Shown: positions 1 to 6,751, numbered from the stretch's first letter. The stretch is DNA of 64,000 nt from Actinoalloteichus fjordicus (GCF_001941625.1 NZ_CP016076.1:5998001-6062000), one strand, 5' to 3'. The notes: a model not told the origin generated them from the sequence alone. Program-made: numbers and translations.

Positions 1-176
1 GTGATAAGGGCGACCCGGACACCTACGTCGCCGCCGGCTTCACCGCCTCGCTGCCCGAATTCGACGGCGAGGTCCAGGCGAGGATCGTCGGCGCCGAGGA
101 CGAGCCGGTGCAGATCCCGCTCACCGGCCTGCGCGTCGGCACCCTCCAGCCGGTCACGGACGGCGTCCTCTTCTGA
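1..176 (+). CDS. C-terminal fragment of an unrecognised protein cut by the window edge
   Basis: The frame whose codons begin at position 3 stays open from the window edge to a TGA at 174-176. It gives the last 57 residues of a protein that starts outside the window. The segment is acidic and well formed (DKGDPDTYVAAGFTASLPEF at its start, ending TDGVLF) and reads like the end of a beta-rich domain. Third codon positions are almost all G or C, as in neighbouring real genes. I do not recognise the family and cannot assign a function from so short a tail. The longer 162-residue plus-strand frame over the same bases is arginine/proline/serine-rich and not credible. Confidence 0.6.
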   Translation, partial: DKGDPDTYVAAGFTASLPEFDGEVQARIVGAEDEPVQIPLTGLRVGTLQPVTDGVLF

Positions 177-280
177 TCGGGGCGAGTTGCCCGACCGCGT
201 GGTCTGCCCGGTGCACTCAGCACCGGGCAGGCCTGCTCGCATGACGAGGCGGCCAAACAGATTCTCCCTTCATCAGCCCA

Positions 281-619
281 CTACTCGTCGTTTCCATCGA
301 GTCTTTCCGGCAGATCGAACCAGGCAATGGTGCCGAAATAGACTTCCTTCCCGGCATCCGCCCAGGCATCCGCCTCAGCGAGGATGCGGCCGGCGGACTC
401 TGCCGACGAGACTTTCCATGGGACGAATCCATTCTTTGCGAGGTCTCCGGGAACTATTTTTCCATCCCGCACCCGCTCCTCAGCAATGACAGCGGCAACT
501 CGCAGCAGCTCATGATCATCAGCAGTCTGATCCCTGGCCAAGTACATGATCACGGTCAGGTCCAGATAGTCGTCTTCAATTGCCTCCATGACGCCTTCGA
601 CGACCTCGTCATCAACCAA
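281..619 (-). CDS. Immunity-like protein, copy 3 (orphan, attached to toxin 3' remnant)
   Basis: Small acidic 112-residue protein, clearly paralogous to the products at 1267-1644 and 1751-2116. Shared blocks are VVEGVMEAIEDDY near the N-terminus, a central KIVPGDLAKNGF, and FGTIAWFDLP near the C-terminus. I chose TTG 619 because GAGGGTGG lies just upstream and it matches the start of copy 1. The frame is also open upstream to about 703, and those extra codons match the C-terminus of the toxin-like gene at 2113-2565, so they look like a relic rather than part of the protein. No signal peptide or membrane helix is visible. The role as an immunity protein is inferred from copy 1, which overlaps the toxin-like gene; I do not recognise a named family. 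Confidence 0.72.
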   Translation of the reverse strand: MVDDEVVEGVMEAIEDDYLDLTVIMYLARDQTADDHELLRVAAVIAEERVRDGKIVPGDLAKNGFVPWKVSSAESAGRILAEADAWADAGKEVYFGTIAWFDLPERLDGNDE

Positions 620-703
620 TTTTCCACCCTCGCGGTTGACATGAATATTGAGCCGCAGATCCGACTCGGTCAAACCATCAACAGTGGAGCCAGGTGAGCA
701 TCA
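620..703 (-). pseudogene. 3'-end remnant of a second toxin-like gene
   Basis: Reading leftwards from a stop at 703-701, the codons give a stretch ending TESDLRLNIHVNREG. This aligns without gaps with the last part of the toxin-like protein at 2113-2565 (TEQDVKLKIHVNREG). About 25 codons survive, and the rest of the toxin gene is absent. The remnant runs in frame into immunity copy 3. An indel relative to the intact locus has removed the toxin stop codon. This is what remains when a toxin-immunity unit is deleted internally. Confidence 0.7.
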
Positions 704-711
704 TACGATCG

Positions 712-820
712 GCGCTCCATGGTGGGCTGCCTGCTGCGGAGACAGTCAAGAAACCGCATCCAGATGAGTGCGAACACACTCAACTTCGGAACTGCGACGT
801 TCTCTTGCATCTCACCCGTC
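712..820 (-). pseudogene. Degenerate 3' fragment of a DUF397 gene
   Basis: Reverse-complement reading gives KLSVFALIWMRFLDCLRSRQ then PTMERRS. This matches, without gaps over about 70 bases, the C-terminus of the intact DUF397 protein at 2630-2830 (RLSVSSPVWVQFLDDLRGGR, ATMDR). By eye roughly three quarters of the bases agree. A one-base indel and loss of upstream similarity mean no intact protein can be made. The fragment sits directly upstream of the toxin remnant at 620-703, the same order as the intact DUF397 and toxin genes at 2830-2113. Confidence 0.65.
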
Positions 821-874
821 GACCGAGGCTTGAAAGTCAAGGATCTCCGCCGCTGACGGCGGCGTCGAGTGCGA

Positions 875-1129
875 TCAGAGAACTGCGGAATAAGCCCGCA
901 CCGATTCGTCGAGCCGGGTTAGGAGCAGACCTGCGGACTCCAGTTCGTCGGCCGCCCGGCTCAGTGCGGCGACGGCTTCCCACGCCCGATCGTCCGACCC
1001 GCCGTGCCAACTTCCGCGAAGCTCCGCGCCCGCCTCGATACCCGCTGCCCGGTTCGCGACCGACCGGGCGCCGGGCAGATCAGTGACCGCCATCGTCAAC
1101 CGATCGAGAATCTCACCGGCCGAGTGCAT
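875..1129 (-). CDS. Small helical protein, possible detached toxin N-terminal or partner module
   Basis: Protein of 84 residues, predicted mostly helical, with no signal peptide and no cysteine. ATG 1129 is preceded by a run of six G, a good ribosome binding site. The opening EILDRLTMAVTDLPGARS resembles in pattern the opening of the toxin-like protein at 2113-2565 (EVIARLRAALTGLRPEEL). The remainder (SRAADELESAGLLLTRLDES) resembles short WXG/DUF6244-type helical hairpins often encoded next to actinobacterial polymorphic toxins. That resemblance is from memory and weak. It lies between immunity copy 2 and the DUF397 remnant, so it may be the surviving N-terminal half of a second toxin gene or a separate partner. 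Confidence 0.5.
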   Translation of the reverse strand: MHSAGEILDRLTMAVTDLPGARSVANRAAGIEAGAELRGSWHGGSDDRAWEAVAALSRAADELESAGLLLTRLDESVRAYSAVL

Positions 1130-1266
1130 ACGCCCCCCAGAGCCGTCTCCTGGCCGCCCCCGGCACGCCTGATCGACCCTGCTGGCGTCTTGACCGGCGG
1201 TGTTCCCGTCGATAACCGATCACCAGCAGTCGCACTCTTCGTCCTCCTTGTCTCGTGGCAGCCGAT

Positions 1267-1644
1267 TCATGGCTCTGCCCGCTGCTCATCACAGCCCCCT
1301 TCAGAAACCGAGCGATCACGATCTGCGGCGCGAGCCGCGATGCGGCTCAGCAGATCGAACCAGGCGATGGTGCCGAAGTGAATCTCCCTTCTTTCATCTG
1401 CCCAGCTGTTCGATTCCGAGGTGATGCGATCAGCGGATTCATCAGGCAGGCTGAGCCAGGGAAGAAATCCATCTCGGGTGAGATCGCCCGGAACTATACG
1501 TCCTTCTCGCACGAGCTTGTCGGCAACGGTCGCCGCAATCCGCAGCCGCGCCGGCGAGTCACCAGCTTGATCTCGAACATGGTACATGATGACGGTCATG
1601 TCCAGATAATCATCCTCGATCGCCTCCATGGCGCTTTCGATCAC
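1267..1644 (-). CDS. Immunity-like protein, copy 2 (N-terminally rearranged)
   Basis: Protein of 125 residues, closely similar to copy 1: ARLRIAATVADKLVREGRIV, then PGDLTRDGF, DESADRITSESNSWADER, FGTIAWFDL and IAARAADRDR all have counterparts. It starts at GTG 1644 within the sequence ATGAGTGATCG. Relative to copy 1 it lacks the first five or so residues, because its 5' end is fused to a fragment of another immunity gene (1646-1708). The C-terminal tail differs from copy 1 (SEGGCDEQRAEP). There is no strong Shine-Dalgarno sequence at GTG 1644, so expression may depend on the upstream fragment's TTG start. An immunity role is inferred from paralogy only. Confidence 0.7.
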   Translation of the reverse strand: MIESAMEAIEDDYLDMTVIMYHVRDQAGDSPARLRIAATVADKLVREGRIVPGDLTRDGFLPWLSLPDESADRITSESNSWADERREIHFGTIAWFDLLSRIAARAADRDRSVSEGGCDEQRAEP

Positions 1645-1708
1645 TCATGTCGATGTAGTCGTCGCCAGCTGCTTCAAACACACCCGCAATGATCTCTTCA
1701 TCAATCAA
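1610..1708 (-). pseudogene. Truncated 5' end of a further immunity-like gene, frameshift-fused to copy 2
   Basis: From TTG 1708, with GGGGGTGG just upstream, the frame reads IDEEIIAGVFEAAGDDYIDM. These are the first 21 codons of an immunity gene, matching copy 1 IDNEIVEGVMESAEDDYIDM. After that it breaks into copy 2 in another frame and stops at 1610. The segment EDDY-(I/L)-DM therefore occurs twice in succession. The simplest reading is recombination between two tandem immunity genes that removed the body of one of them. Confidence 0.65.
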
Positions 1709-1740
1709 TTATCCACCCCCACGATTGACACCCACCTCAA
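1709..1740 (-). pseudogene. Second toxin 3'-end remnant
   Basis: The reverse complement gives GVNRGGG followed by TAA immediately before TTG 1708. Over 44 bases (including the start of the immunity fragment) it matches the toxin-tail/immunity junction at 600-643 at about 34 positions by eye. It corresponds to the HVNREG end of the intact toxin-like gene. Only the last few codons remain, so this is supported mainly by its position and the conserved junction. Confidence 0.5.
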
Positions 1741-1750
1741 CGGTCTAACC

Positions 1751-2116
1751 TTATTCACTCGGCGTAGCAGCATCGCGATCTGCGGCCCGCGCAGCGATTC
1801 GACTCGGCAGGTCGAACCAGGCAATGGTGCCGAAGTGGACCTCCTTCCTTTCGTCGGCCCAAAGATTGGATTCTGAAGTGATTCGATCAGCCGATTCATC
1901 AGGCGAGGTAAGCCAAGGATAAAACCCCTCCCGAGTGAGATCTCCTGGAACTATCCGCCCCTCCCGAACCAGTTTGTCGGCAACGGTCGCCGCAATCCGC
2001 AGCCGCGCCGGCGAGCCATCGGCCTGATCTCGAATATAGTGCATTATATCGGTCATATCGATATAGTCGTCCTCCGCAGATTCCATCACGCCCTCTACGA
2101 TCTCATTATCGATCAC
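1751..2116 (-). CDS. Immunity-like protein, copy 1 (paired with toxin-like gene)
   Basis: Acidic 121-residue cytoplasmic protein beginning IDNEIVEGVMESAEDDYIDM and containing PGDLTREGFYPWLT and FGTIAWFDLPSRI. I chose GTG 2116 because its GTGA overlaps the toxin stop codon by four bases and CGGGAGGG lies about ten bases upstream; TTG 2125 is a possible alternative. The four-base overlap implies translational coupling with the upstream toxin-like gene. This is typical of toxin-immunity or toxin-antitoxin pairs and is the main reason for the functional suggestion. Two paralogues and one fragment follow downstream. I do not recognise a named domain, and the toxin it might neutralise is not experimentally known. 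Confidence 0.72.
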   Translation of the reverse strand: MIDNEIVEGVMESAEDDYIDMTDIMHYIRDQADGSPARLRIAATVADKLVREGRIVPGDLTREGFYPWLTSPDESADRITSESNLWADERKEVHFGTIAWFDLPSRIAARAADRDAATPSE

Positions 2117-2565
2117 GGCGTCCAACCCTCCCGATTAACGTGGATCTTCAGCTTCACGTCTTGCTCAGTCCTGATGTCGATAGTCGGATCAGGCGAACTT
2201 GTTGACTTCGTTCGGTATCCAATTTTGGTCGCATCAGGCAGCAAGACCATGACACCATCGTAGCGGGGTAGATCAAGTACAGTACCTCCCCGTGAGAGAG
2301 CATTGAATATCTCCAGCAACTCCTCCGTGCTTCGAACCTCACGGATTGGCCGTTTCTTCGAACCACGCGGCTTACGGCCGATTCCCTTGCCTTCGCTACG
2401 AGCGTGATCGGCAGCAGTCTGCCCCTTCCAATGGCCCGCCCCTGCCGTGCCATCCGTGATTGATGCGATTACGTTGAGGTGCTGGTGGATCTCGCGGAGC
2501 TCCTCGGGACGCAGGCCGGTCAAGGCCGCGCGAAGCCGGGCGATCACCTCGGGCATCGACGTCAT
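2113..2565 (-). CDS. Small polymorphic-toxin-like protein
   Basis: Protein of 150 residues. Residues 1-45 are helical (EVIARLRAALTGLRPEELRE). A basic linker around residues 62-75 (RKPRGSKKRPIR) leads to a compact alpha/beta C-terminal domain with LDLPRYDGVMVLLPDATKIG, then PTIDIR and KLKIHVNREG. This two-part build, with a helical N-terminus and a small C-terminal domain after a basic hinge, is typical of polymorphic toxins. The PTIDI...KIHV pattern also recalls toxin C-termini, but I cannot name the family or catalytic residues. ATG 2565 has GGTGG six bases upstream. It lies 64 bases after the DUF397 gene and overlaps immunity copy 1 by four bases. No secretion signal is visible. Confidence 0.6.
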   Translation of the reverse strand: MTSMPEVIARLRAALTGLRPEELREIHQHLNVIASITDGTAGAGHWKGQTAADHARSEGKGIGRKPRGSKKRPIREVRSTEELLEIFNALSRGGTVLDLPRYDGVMVLLPDATKIGYRTKSTSSPDPTIDIRTEQDVKLKIHVNREGWTP

Positions 2566-2629
2566 GCGCACCCACCCGGCCACGACGACGGCAACAGCAC
2601 AGCCAATGACCTACCCCCACGTGATCACG

Positions 2630-2830
2630 TCAGCGATCCATGGTCGCCCGCCCACCCCGGAGATCGTCAAGGAACTGCACCCAAACAGGTGAAGACACAC
2701 TCAACCTCGGACCTGCGGCATTCTTCGAATCCCGCACATCCACCCCACCCGAGGCGAAACGCACCTCGACACAGTTGGCATTGTTCCCGCCGCTGCGGCT
2801 GCTCTTGAACCACGCTCTCTCAACTGGCAC
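2630..2830 (-). CDS. DUF397 domain protein
   Basis: Protein of 66 residues with the DUF397 signature: WFKSSRSGGNNANCVEV, then VRDSKNAAGPRLSV and WVQFLDDLR. DUF397 proteins are small cytoplasmic actinobacterial proteins almost always encoded beside XRE regulators with a DUF5753 domain and thought to act with them (bldB/whiJ-like systems). The start overlaps the end of the XRE gene by 11 bases, so the two are co-translated. A degenerate copy of its 3' end lies at 712-820, which shows the locus has been duplicated. Several members are reported to behave as antitoxin-like partners of XRE proteins; whether this one does is unknown. Confidence 0.88.
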   Translation of the reverse strand: MPVERAWFKSSRSGGNNANCVEVRFASGGVDVRDSKNAAGPRLSVSSPVWVQFLDDLRGGRATMDR

Positions 2831-3698
2831 CGTCCAGCTCCTTCACGCAACGTGTCAAAAATTCTCGGGATTGATCCGGACCCAATGCGACCGCTCGCAA
2901 CCGATCGAAAGCGTGGATACAGGCCGCGATATCCTCGTCAGCCTTGAGGTAGACCCCACCCTCGATAAACGTAGACTGGTAGACAGTGTCTGGCGCCTTC
3001 GCCCCGAAGCGGAAGATTGCCATCGAATCGCCCAACATCGGGTGGTCCGCGATCGACAGCGGCGCCACCTGAATGGTGACGGTCCGCTGATTTTCGATGA
3101 CGAGAAGCAATCGGCGAATCTGGTTTAGTAGGATAGTCCGACTACCCAGAGGACGACGAAGTGCGGCTTCACCGATGACGAACCACAACCGAGGCGCGTC
3201 TTCACGGGTGAGCAGCTCCTGACGTTCCATACGGAACTGGACGAGGTTCTCGACCTCGATGGGATCATCTGCTCCAATGGCAGCCCTGGACACGCGGATC
3301 AACGCCCGTGCATAGTCTTCAGTCTGCAACAGCCCCGGAATGATCTCGCCCTCTGAGTAGTAGATCTCGCTGGCGAACGCCTCGTGGTCGCTGAGGCGTC
3401 GGAAGGCTCCTGGCATGACATCGGAGTGCATCCGCCTCGGCTGGCGCTGCCGCGCTACCTGAGCCAGGTCGTAGATCTCGGGACGAGCTTCGGCTGGGAC
3501 GCCGTAGAGATCAAGCAGGGCGTCGACCTCCAAGCGCTTCAGCGGTCGACCACCGCCCTCCATCCTGCTGATCACGCTGCTGTCGCATTCGAGGACGGCT
3601 GCCGCATCCTTCTGCTGCTTACCTGCGGCCTTACGGAGCCTGTTCAGTTCAGCGCCGAGCTGGCGACGTTCGATCGTCTGCCGAGACCTGCTGCTCAT
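2820..3698 (-). CDS. XRE-family regulator with DUF5753 domain
   Basis: Protein of 292 residues. An N-terminal helix-turn-helix (about residues 10-65, RRQLGAELNRLRKAAG and DSSVISRMEGGGR) is followed by a C-terminal DUF5753 domain (about 95-285) with the usual IPGLLQTEDYARAL and FRMERQELL motifs. It is a cytoplasmic transcription regulator of the actinobacterial XRE/DUF397 type. I chose ATG 3698, which has AGGGGA eight bases upstream; the frame extends to TTG 3734 without a good ribosome binding site. It heads a cluster with DUF397, toxin-like and immunity-like genes. A perfect 14-base palindrome at 3792-3805, about 95 bases upstream, is a plausible autoregulatory site. Confidence 0.88.
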   Translation of the reverse strand: MSSRSRQTIERRQLGAELNRLRKAAGKQQKDAAAVLECDSSVISRMEGGGRPLKRLEVDALLDLYGVPAEARPEIYDLAQVARQRQPRRMHSDVMPGAFRRLSDHEAFASEIYYSEGEIIPGLLQTEDYARALIRVSRAAIGADDPIEVENLVQFRMERQELLTREDAPRLWFVIGEAALRRPLGSRTILLNQIRRLLLVIENQRTVTIQVAPLSIADHPMLGDSMAIFRFGAKAPDTVYQSTFIEGGVYLKADEDIAACIHAFDRLRAVALGPDQSREFLTRCVKELDGAS

Positions 3699-3791
3699 CG
3701 TCGGTTTCCCCTCCGGTGTCGATCGGGTGATCAAGGCCAGTGTGCCGAGGGAGCGACGGAAGGCAGCACAAGTTCACCCTTTCAGGGTCGT

Positions 3792-3805
3792 GTGCCACGT
3801 GGCAC
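3792..3805. promoter_or_regulatory. Perfect 14-bp palindrome, candidate XRE operator
   Basis: GTGCCACGTGGCAC is its own reverse complement. It lies between the XRE gene (starts 3698, minus strand) and the gene at 3957 (plus strand), so a bound protein could affect both. XRE/DUF5753 regulators commonly autoregulate through inverted repeats, but assignment to this regulator is inference. Confidence 0.5.
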
Positions 3806-3956
3806 GTGAGGGTTAAACTCGGCCCAGTCGGAACCGGTGGCCGATCTCTCCCTCATCCGGTGGTCGGCGGCAGTCTAGCGAGACCGCCGCCGCCTGGATC
3901 ACGGCTGCTCTTCTGACGATCACCGCCCAGTCTTCCCCTGCCAGGAGGTCGTCGTC

Positions 3957-4352
3957 ATGCGGATCGGATACGTGCTTCACGAGTGCTTCAAGAGCAGCAG
4001 TGGCGCTCGCGAATGGGATCGCCTCCTCGGCGTCCAGGTGGTGGTCGATCTCGACCCCCAGAACCTCGAACGGGCCAAGGAGAAGCTGGCGCCGTGGGCA
4101 CTGGGCGTCCTCGCCGAACATCGGTGCGACTTCGGGCTGTTCGAGGCGCAGCTCGCCGTCCTCGACGAGGAGGACGAGCCGGGCCGCTACTTCCGACACT
4201 GCTATCTCATCGGTGCCGGCGCAGGCGCTAAGGCGGTCCAGCTCGAGGACAGTCCCAGCGAACCCGCCGAGATCCTCCGCCTCGCCTACGAGGACGAGGC
4301 CGTCGAACGGGACCTGACCGCCCAGGCGGCCCTGCTCGACAAGGCCGGTTGA
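3957..4352 (+). CDS. Conserved-looking hypothetical protein
   Basis: Protein of 131 residues beginning MRIGYVLHECFKSSSG, acidic at the C-terminus, with no signal peptide or membrane helix. The sequence AGGAGG lies eight bases before ATG 3957, the strongest ribosome binding site in this part of the window. Codon third positions are strongly G/C, so I consider it a real gene. The middle (WALGVLAEHRCDFGLFEAQL) and PGRYFRHCYLIG look like a folded cytoplasmic domain. I do not recognise the family. It is divergent from the XRE operon and shares its upstream region, including the palindrome at 3792-3805, so it may be a target of that regulator. Confidence 0.6.
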   Translation: MRIGYVLHECFKSSSGAREWDRLLGVQVVVDLDPQNLERAKEKLAPWALGVLAEHRCDFGLFEAQLAVLDEEDEPGRYFRHCYLIGAGAGAKAVQLEDSPSEPAEILRLAYEDEAVERDLTAQAALLDKAG

Positions 4353-4684
4353 GCAGCTGATCCGAAAGCGGTCGTCGGCCTGCGGCGGAACCGATCGCCG
4401 CGAGCTCCTGGAGATCAGCCCGCTCACGCCGCACGCAGACCGCCGCAGGCAGGCCAGTTGTCGCGGAAGCCCGGCGCCGGCCTGTCGGGCACCGTCAACA
4501 CGGCAGCTCCAGCCCGCCACGCTGGCGCGGAAGCCCGGTCGACACTGCTCCCGCTCACGACATCGCCCCGAGCACGATCGCCGGAGGCATCAGCCTGCCT
4601 GCCGAGGATCACGAGACGGCTCGAAACGGCGAGGCCTGCGAGTCGGGCCAGACCGACGATTCCGGCGGTCCGGCCCGTCCGGCC
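4353..4684. other. Intergenic stretch, no gene seen
   Basis: Lies between two convergent genes. Frames on both strands are arginine-, serine- and alanine-rich with poor codon pattern. I see no clear hairpin or repeat. Confidence 0.5.
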
Positions 4685-6031
4685 TCAGCAGCGAGCCGCC
4701 GGAGTCCCCGCCGTCAGGTGGAAGTCGGCCCGCTCGTCGAGCAGCAACGGGATCAGCTCACGCAGCGGCTGTGCCATCGGCACCAACACACCGTCCCGAC
4801 CGCTCCAGCTCCGCACGCCGTGCGTCGCCAACGTCGACTCGACCTCGGTGAACTGCTCGGCGGTCAGCCGGTAGCCGCAGATCCGCTCGGTGACGACGTC
4901 ATCGGGCGCGGGCTCCTCGTTGTCGGCCCCGCCGAAGTAGATCGGTCTGTGGTTGAGATAGCCCGCGGCCCGCGCCGCGCCCGTGGTCAGGCTGATCCGC
5001 GCGCCCCGCTCGCGCAGCATGTCGAACGCGCCGGCCAGCCCCGCGAGCTGCGAGTCGACGCGACGACGGTTGTTCACCGCCGGATCGGCCAGCTCCTCCT
5101 CGGTCAGCGCGGTGGTCCTGGTCTCGACGAGGATGCCCACCGCGTCCTTGATCCCTGCGGTGTTGCGCAGGATGCGCTCCTGGCCGTCGCCCGCGACCTG
5201 TTCGATGGGCTCGCCGGTCTCCGGATCGACGTGAATGCCGTAGATGCCACTGGTGAAGCCCGCCGTCTCCACCGCAGGACGCACGTACTCCTCGGAGAGC
5301 GCCTCGGACTGCGCATGAACCCGGTCGTCGGTGTTGAGGTTGCGCGGCCACAGCGAGAGGAAGTCCCGGTCGTACACCGGCGGGCGGGCGCCGTACTCGT
5401 GCAGGTCGTAGACCAGATCCGGTTCGTGGTCCCGGAGAAGTTCCGCGATGGTGCGCGCCTCGGGGGTGGTCAGCGCGATGTGGTCGCGGTTGATGTCGAT
5501 GCCCTCGCCGTTGCCTCGGGTGTTCGCGACGAAGCCGTCCGGGTTCGCGGTGGGCACGAACAGCAGCTCGGTGGTCCGGAGCAGCCGTTGCAGCTCCCGA
5601 TCCTCGGTGAAGGCCAGATCACGGATCGTCGACAGGCACGCCTCGCGGCCCGAGGGCTCGTTGCCATGCTGTGAACACAGCAGGAGGGCGGTGGTGCGGG
5701 CGGGCGCTAATCGGGGGCCGCCGATGCGCACCAGATTCAGCGGCCTGCCCTGGACGGAGGTGCCCGCCTGCTCGATCTCGATGCCTCGGCCACGGTCGGC
5801 GACCTCGGCGAGGAAGGCGATCTCCTCGTCCTCAGTGGTCCAGGCAGCACCGTCGCTCAGTTCGAAGCCGGTGCTCGGCGGCTCGGCCGACGACGGAGAC
5901 GCGCCGCCCGCCTGGGTCTCGGCCACGGCGGTGGCTCCTGATGCGGCGAACAGGCCTGCGGCGAGCAGCCCGGCCCCCAGGCGTCTGACGAGGGCGGCGC
6001 GTCGTCCTCGGGGTTCTCGGAGGGTGGACAC
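4685..6031 (-). CDS. Secreted M14-family zinc carboxypeptidase
   Basis: Protein of 448 residues. A twin-arginine-rich N-terminus with a hydrophobic stretch (RRLGAGLLAAGLFAASGATA) and an alanine-rich cleavage region indicates export. The M14 zinc site is visible: SQHGNEPSGRE supplies the first His and Glu ligands, DLHEYG the second His, and ILVETRT the catalytic Glu near the C-terminal end of the domain. NPDGF and DINRDH match the substrate-binding asparagine/arginine region. M14 enzymes remove C-terminal residues from peptides or trim peptidoglycan stems. The substrate cannot be told here. I chose GTG 6031 because AAGGGAG lies six bases upstream. The gene stands alone between convergent and co-directional neighbours. 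Confidence 0.9.
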   Translation of the reverse strand: MSTLREPRGRRAALVRRLGAGLLAAGLFAASGATAVAETQAGGASPSSAEPPSTGFELSDGAAWTTEDEEIAFLAEVADRGRGIEIEQAGTSVQGRPLNLVRIGGPRLAPARTTALLLCSQHGNEPSGREACLSTIRDLAFTEDRELQRLLRTTELLFVPTANPDGFVANTRGNGEGIDINRDHIALTTPEARTIAELLRDHEPDLVYDLHEYGARPPVYDRDFLSLWPRNLNTDDRVHAQSEALSEEYVRPAVETAGFTSGIYGIHVDPETGEPIEQVAGDGQERILRNTAGIKDAVGILVETRTTALTEEELADPAVNNRRRVDSQLAGLAGAFDMLRERGARISLTTGAARAAGYLNHRPIYFGGADNEEPAPDDVVTERICGYRLTAEQFTEVESTLATHGVRSWSGRDGVLVPMAQPLRELIPLLLDERADFHLTAGTPAARC

Positions 6032-6100
6032 GATGTTCTCCCTTCCGTGCCGGGGGCGGCCCGGCATCGAAAAAAGAACATCAAGAAGCTCGTTGCCCGG

Positions 6101-6751
6101 TCAAGCTAGTGACTTCGCCGCGTTCCCCGGGTCGGCCGAGGCGGCGCGCTGGGCCCGTGCGGCGCGCGCCCACTGCAACCAGCCCTGGACCACCAGCACG
6201 GCGAACACCACGTACACCAGTGCGCTGAACCATAGCCCCGAGGCGAGCTGCAGCGGGACGCCCACCGCATCCACCGCCAGCCAGACGAGCCAGAACTCGA
6301 CGAGGCCTCGGCTCTGCGCAAGGAAGGCCACCGCCGTCCCGACGAAGATCCACGCGTCCGGCCATGGCGCCCAGGACGCGTTCAGCGAATCGAGCAGCAG
6401 CGCGAAGGCCGTCGTCCCCCCGAGCATGAGGCCCAGCAGGATCAGGCGCTCGACGCCGGTCGCCGGGCGGACGGCGATGCCGTAGACGGGATCACGCCGC
6501 CTGCTCCAGGCCCACCAGCCGTAGATCGAGATCGCCAGGATCACGACCTGCCGGGTGGCGAGTCCGCCGAGCTGCGCAGAGAAGTAGACGCTGAACAGCA
6601 GCACCGTGGCGGCCACCTGCACCGGCCAGGTCCACAGTGTTCTGCGCTGCGCAAGGAAGACCACCGCCAGCGCACAGAGCTGTCCGATGAACTCGGCCCA
6701 GGACACCTGTTGGCCGAGCAGCACCAGGTGGTGTTCCAGCAGCAGACTCAT
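6101..6751 (-). CDS. ribM: PnuC-type transporter under FMN riboswitch: probable riboflavin transporter RibM
   Basis: Integral membrane protein of 216 residues with about seven hydrophobic segments and PnuC-family features (TWPVQVAATVLLFSVYF, SIYGWWAW). PnuC proteins usually carry nicotinamide riboside, but the actinobacterial branch called RibM/PnuX carries riboflavin. Here the leader at 6831-6966 folds as an FMN riboswitch, which argues strongly for riboflavin or roseoflavin-type flavins as substrate. ATG 6751 is preceded by GAGGAGG at eight bases; upstream in-frame codons lie inside the leader and are not used. Expression should fall when cellular FMN is high. The C-terminal tail is short and charged. 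Confidence 0.88.
   Translation of the reverse strand: MSLLLEHHLVLLGQQVSWAEFIGQLCALAVVFLAQRRTLWTWPVQVAATVLLFSVYFSAQLGGLATRQVVILAISIYGWWAWSRRRDPVYGIAVRPATGVERLILLGLMLGGTTAFALLLDSLNASWAPWPDAWIFVGTAVAFLAQSRGLVEFWLVWLAVDAVGVPLQLASGLWFSALVYVVFAVLVVQGWLQWARAARAQRAASADPGNAAKSLA

Noticed and set aside
1113-1319. 68-codon minus-strand frame between immunity copy 2 and the small helical gene
   Set aside because: Arg/Gly/Ala-rich, overlaps both neighbours, no ribosome binding site.
3813-4520. 235-codon minus-strand frame opposite the hypothetical at 3957
   Set aside because: The plus-strand gene has a strong Shine-Dalgarno sequence and better codon pattern; the minus frame is a shadow.
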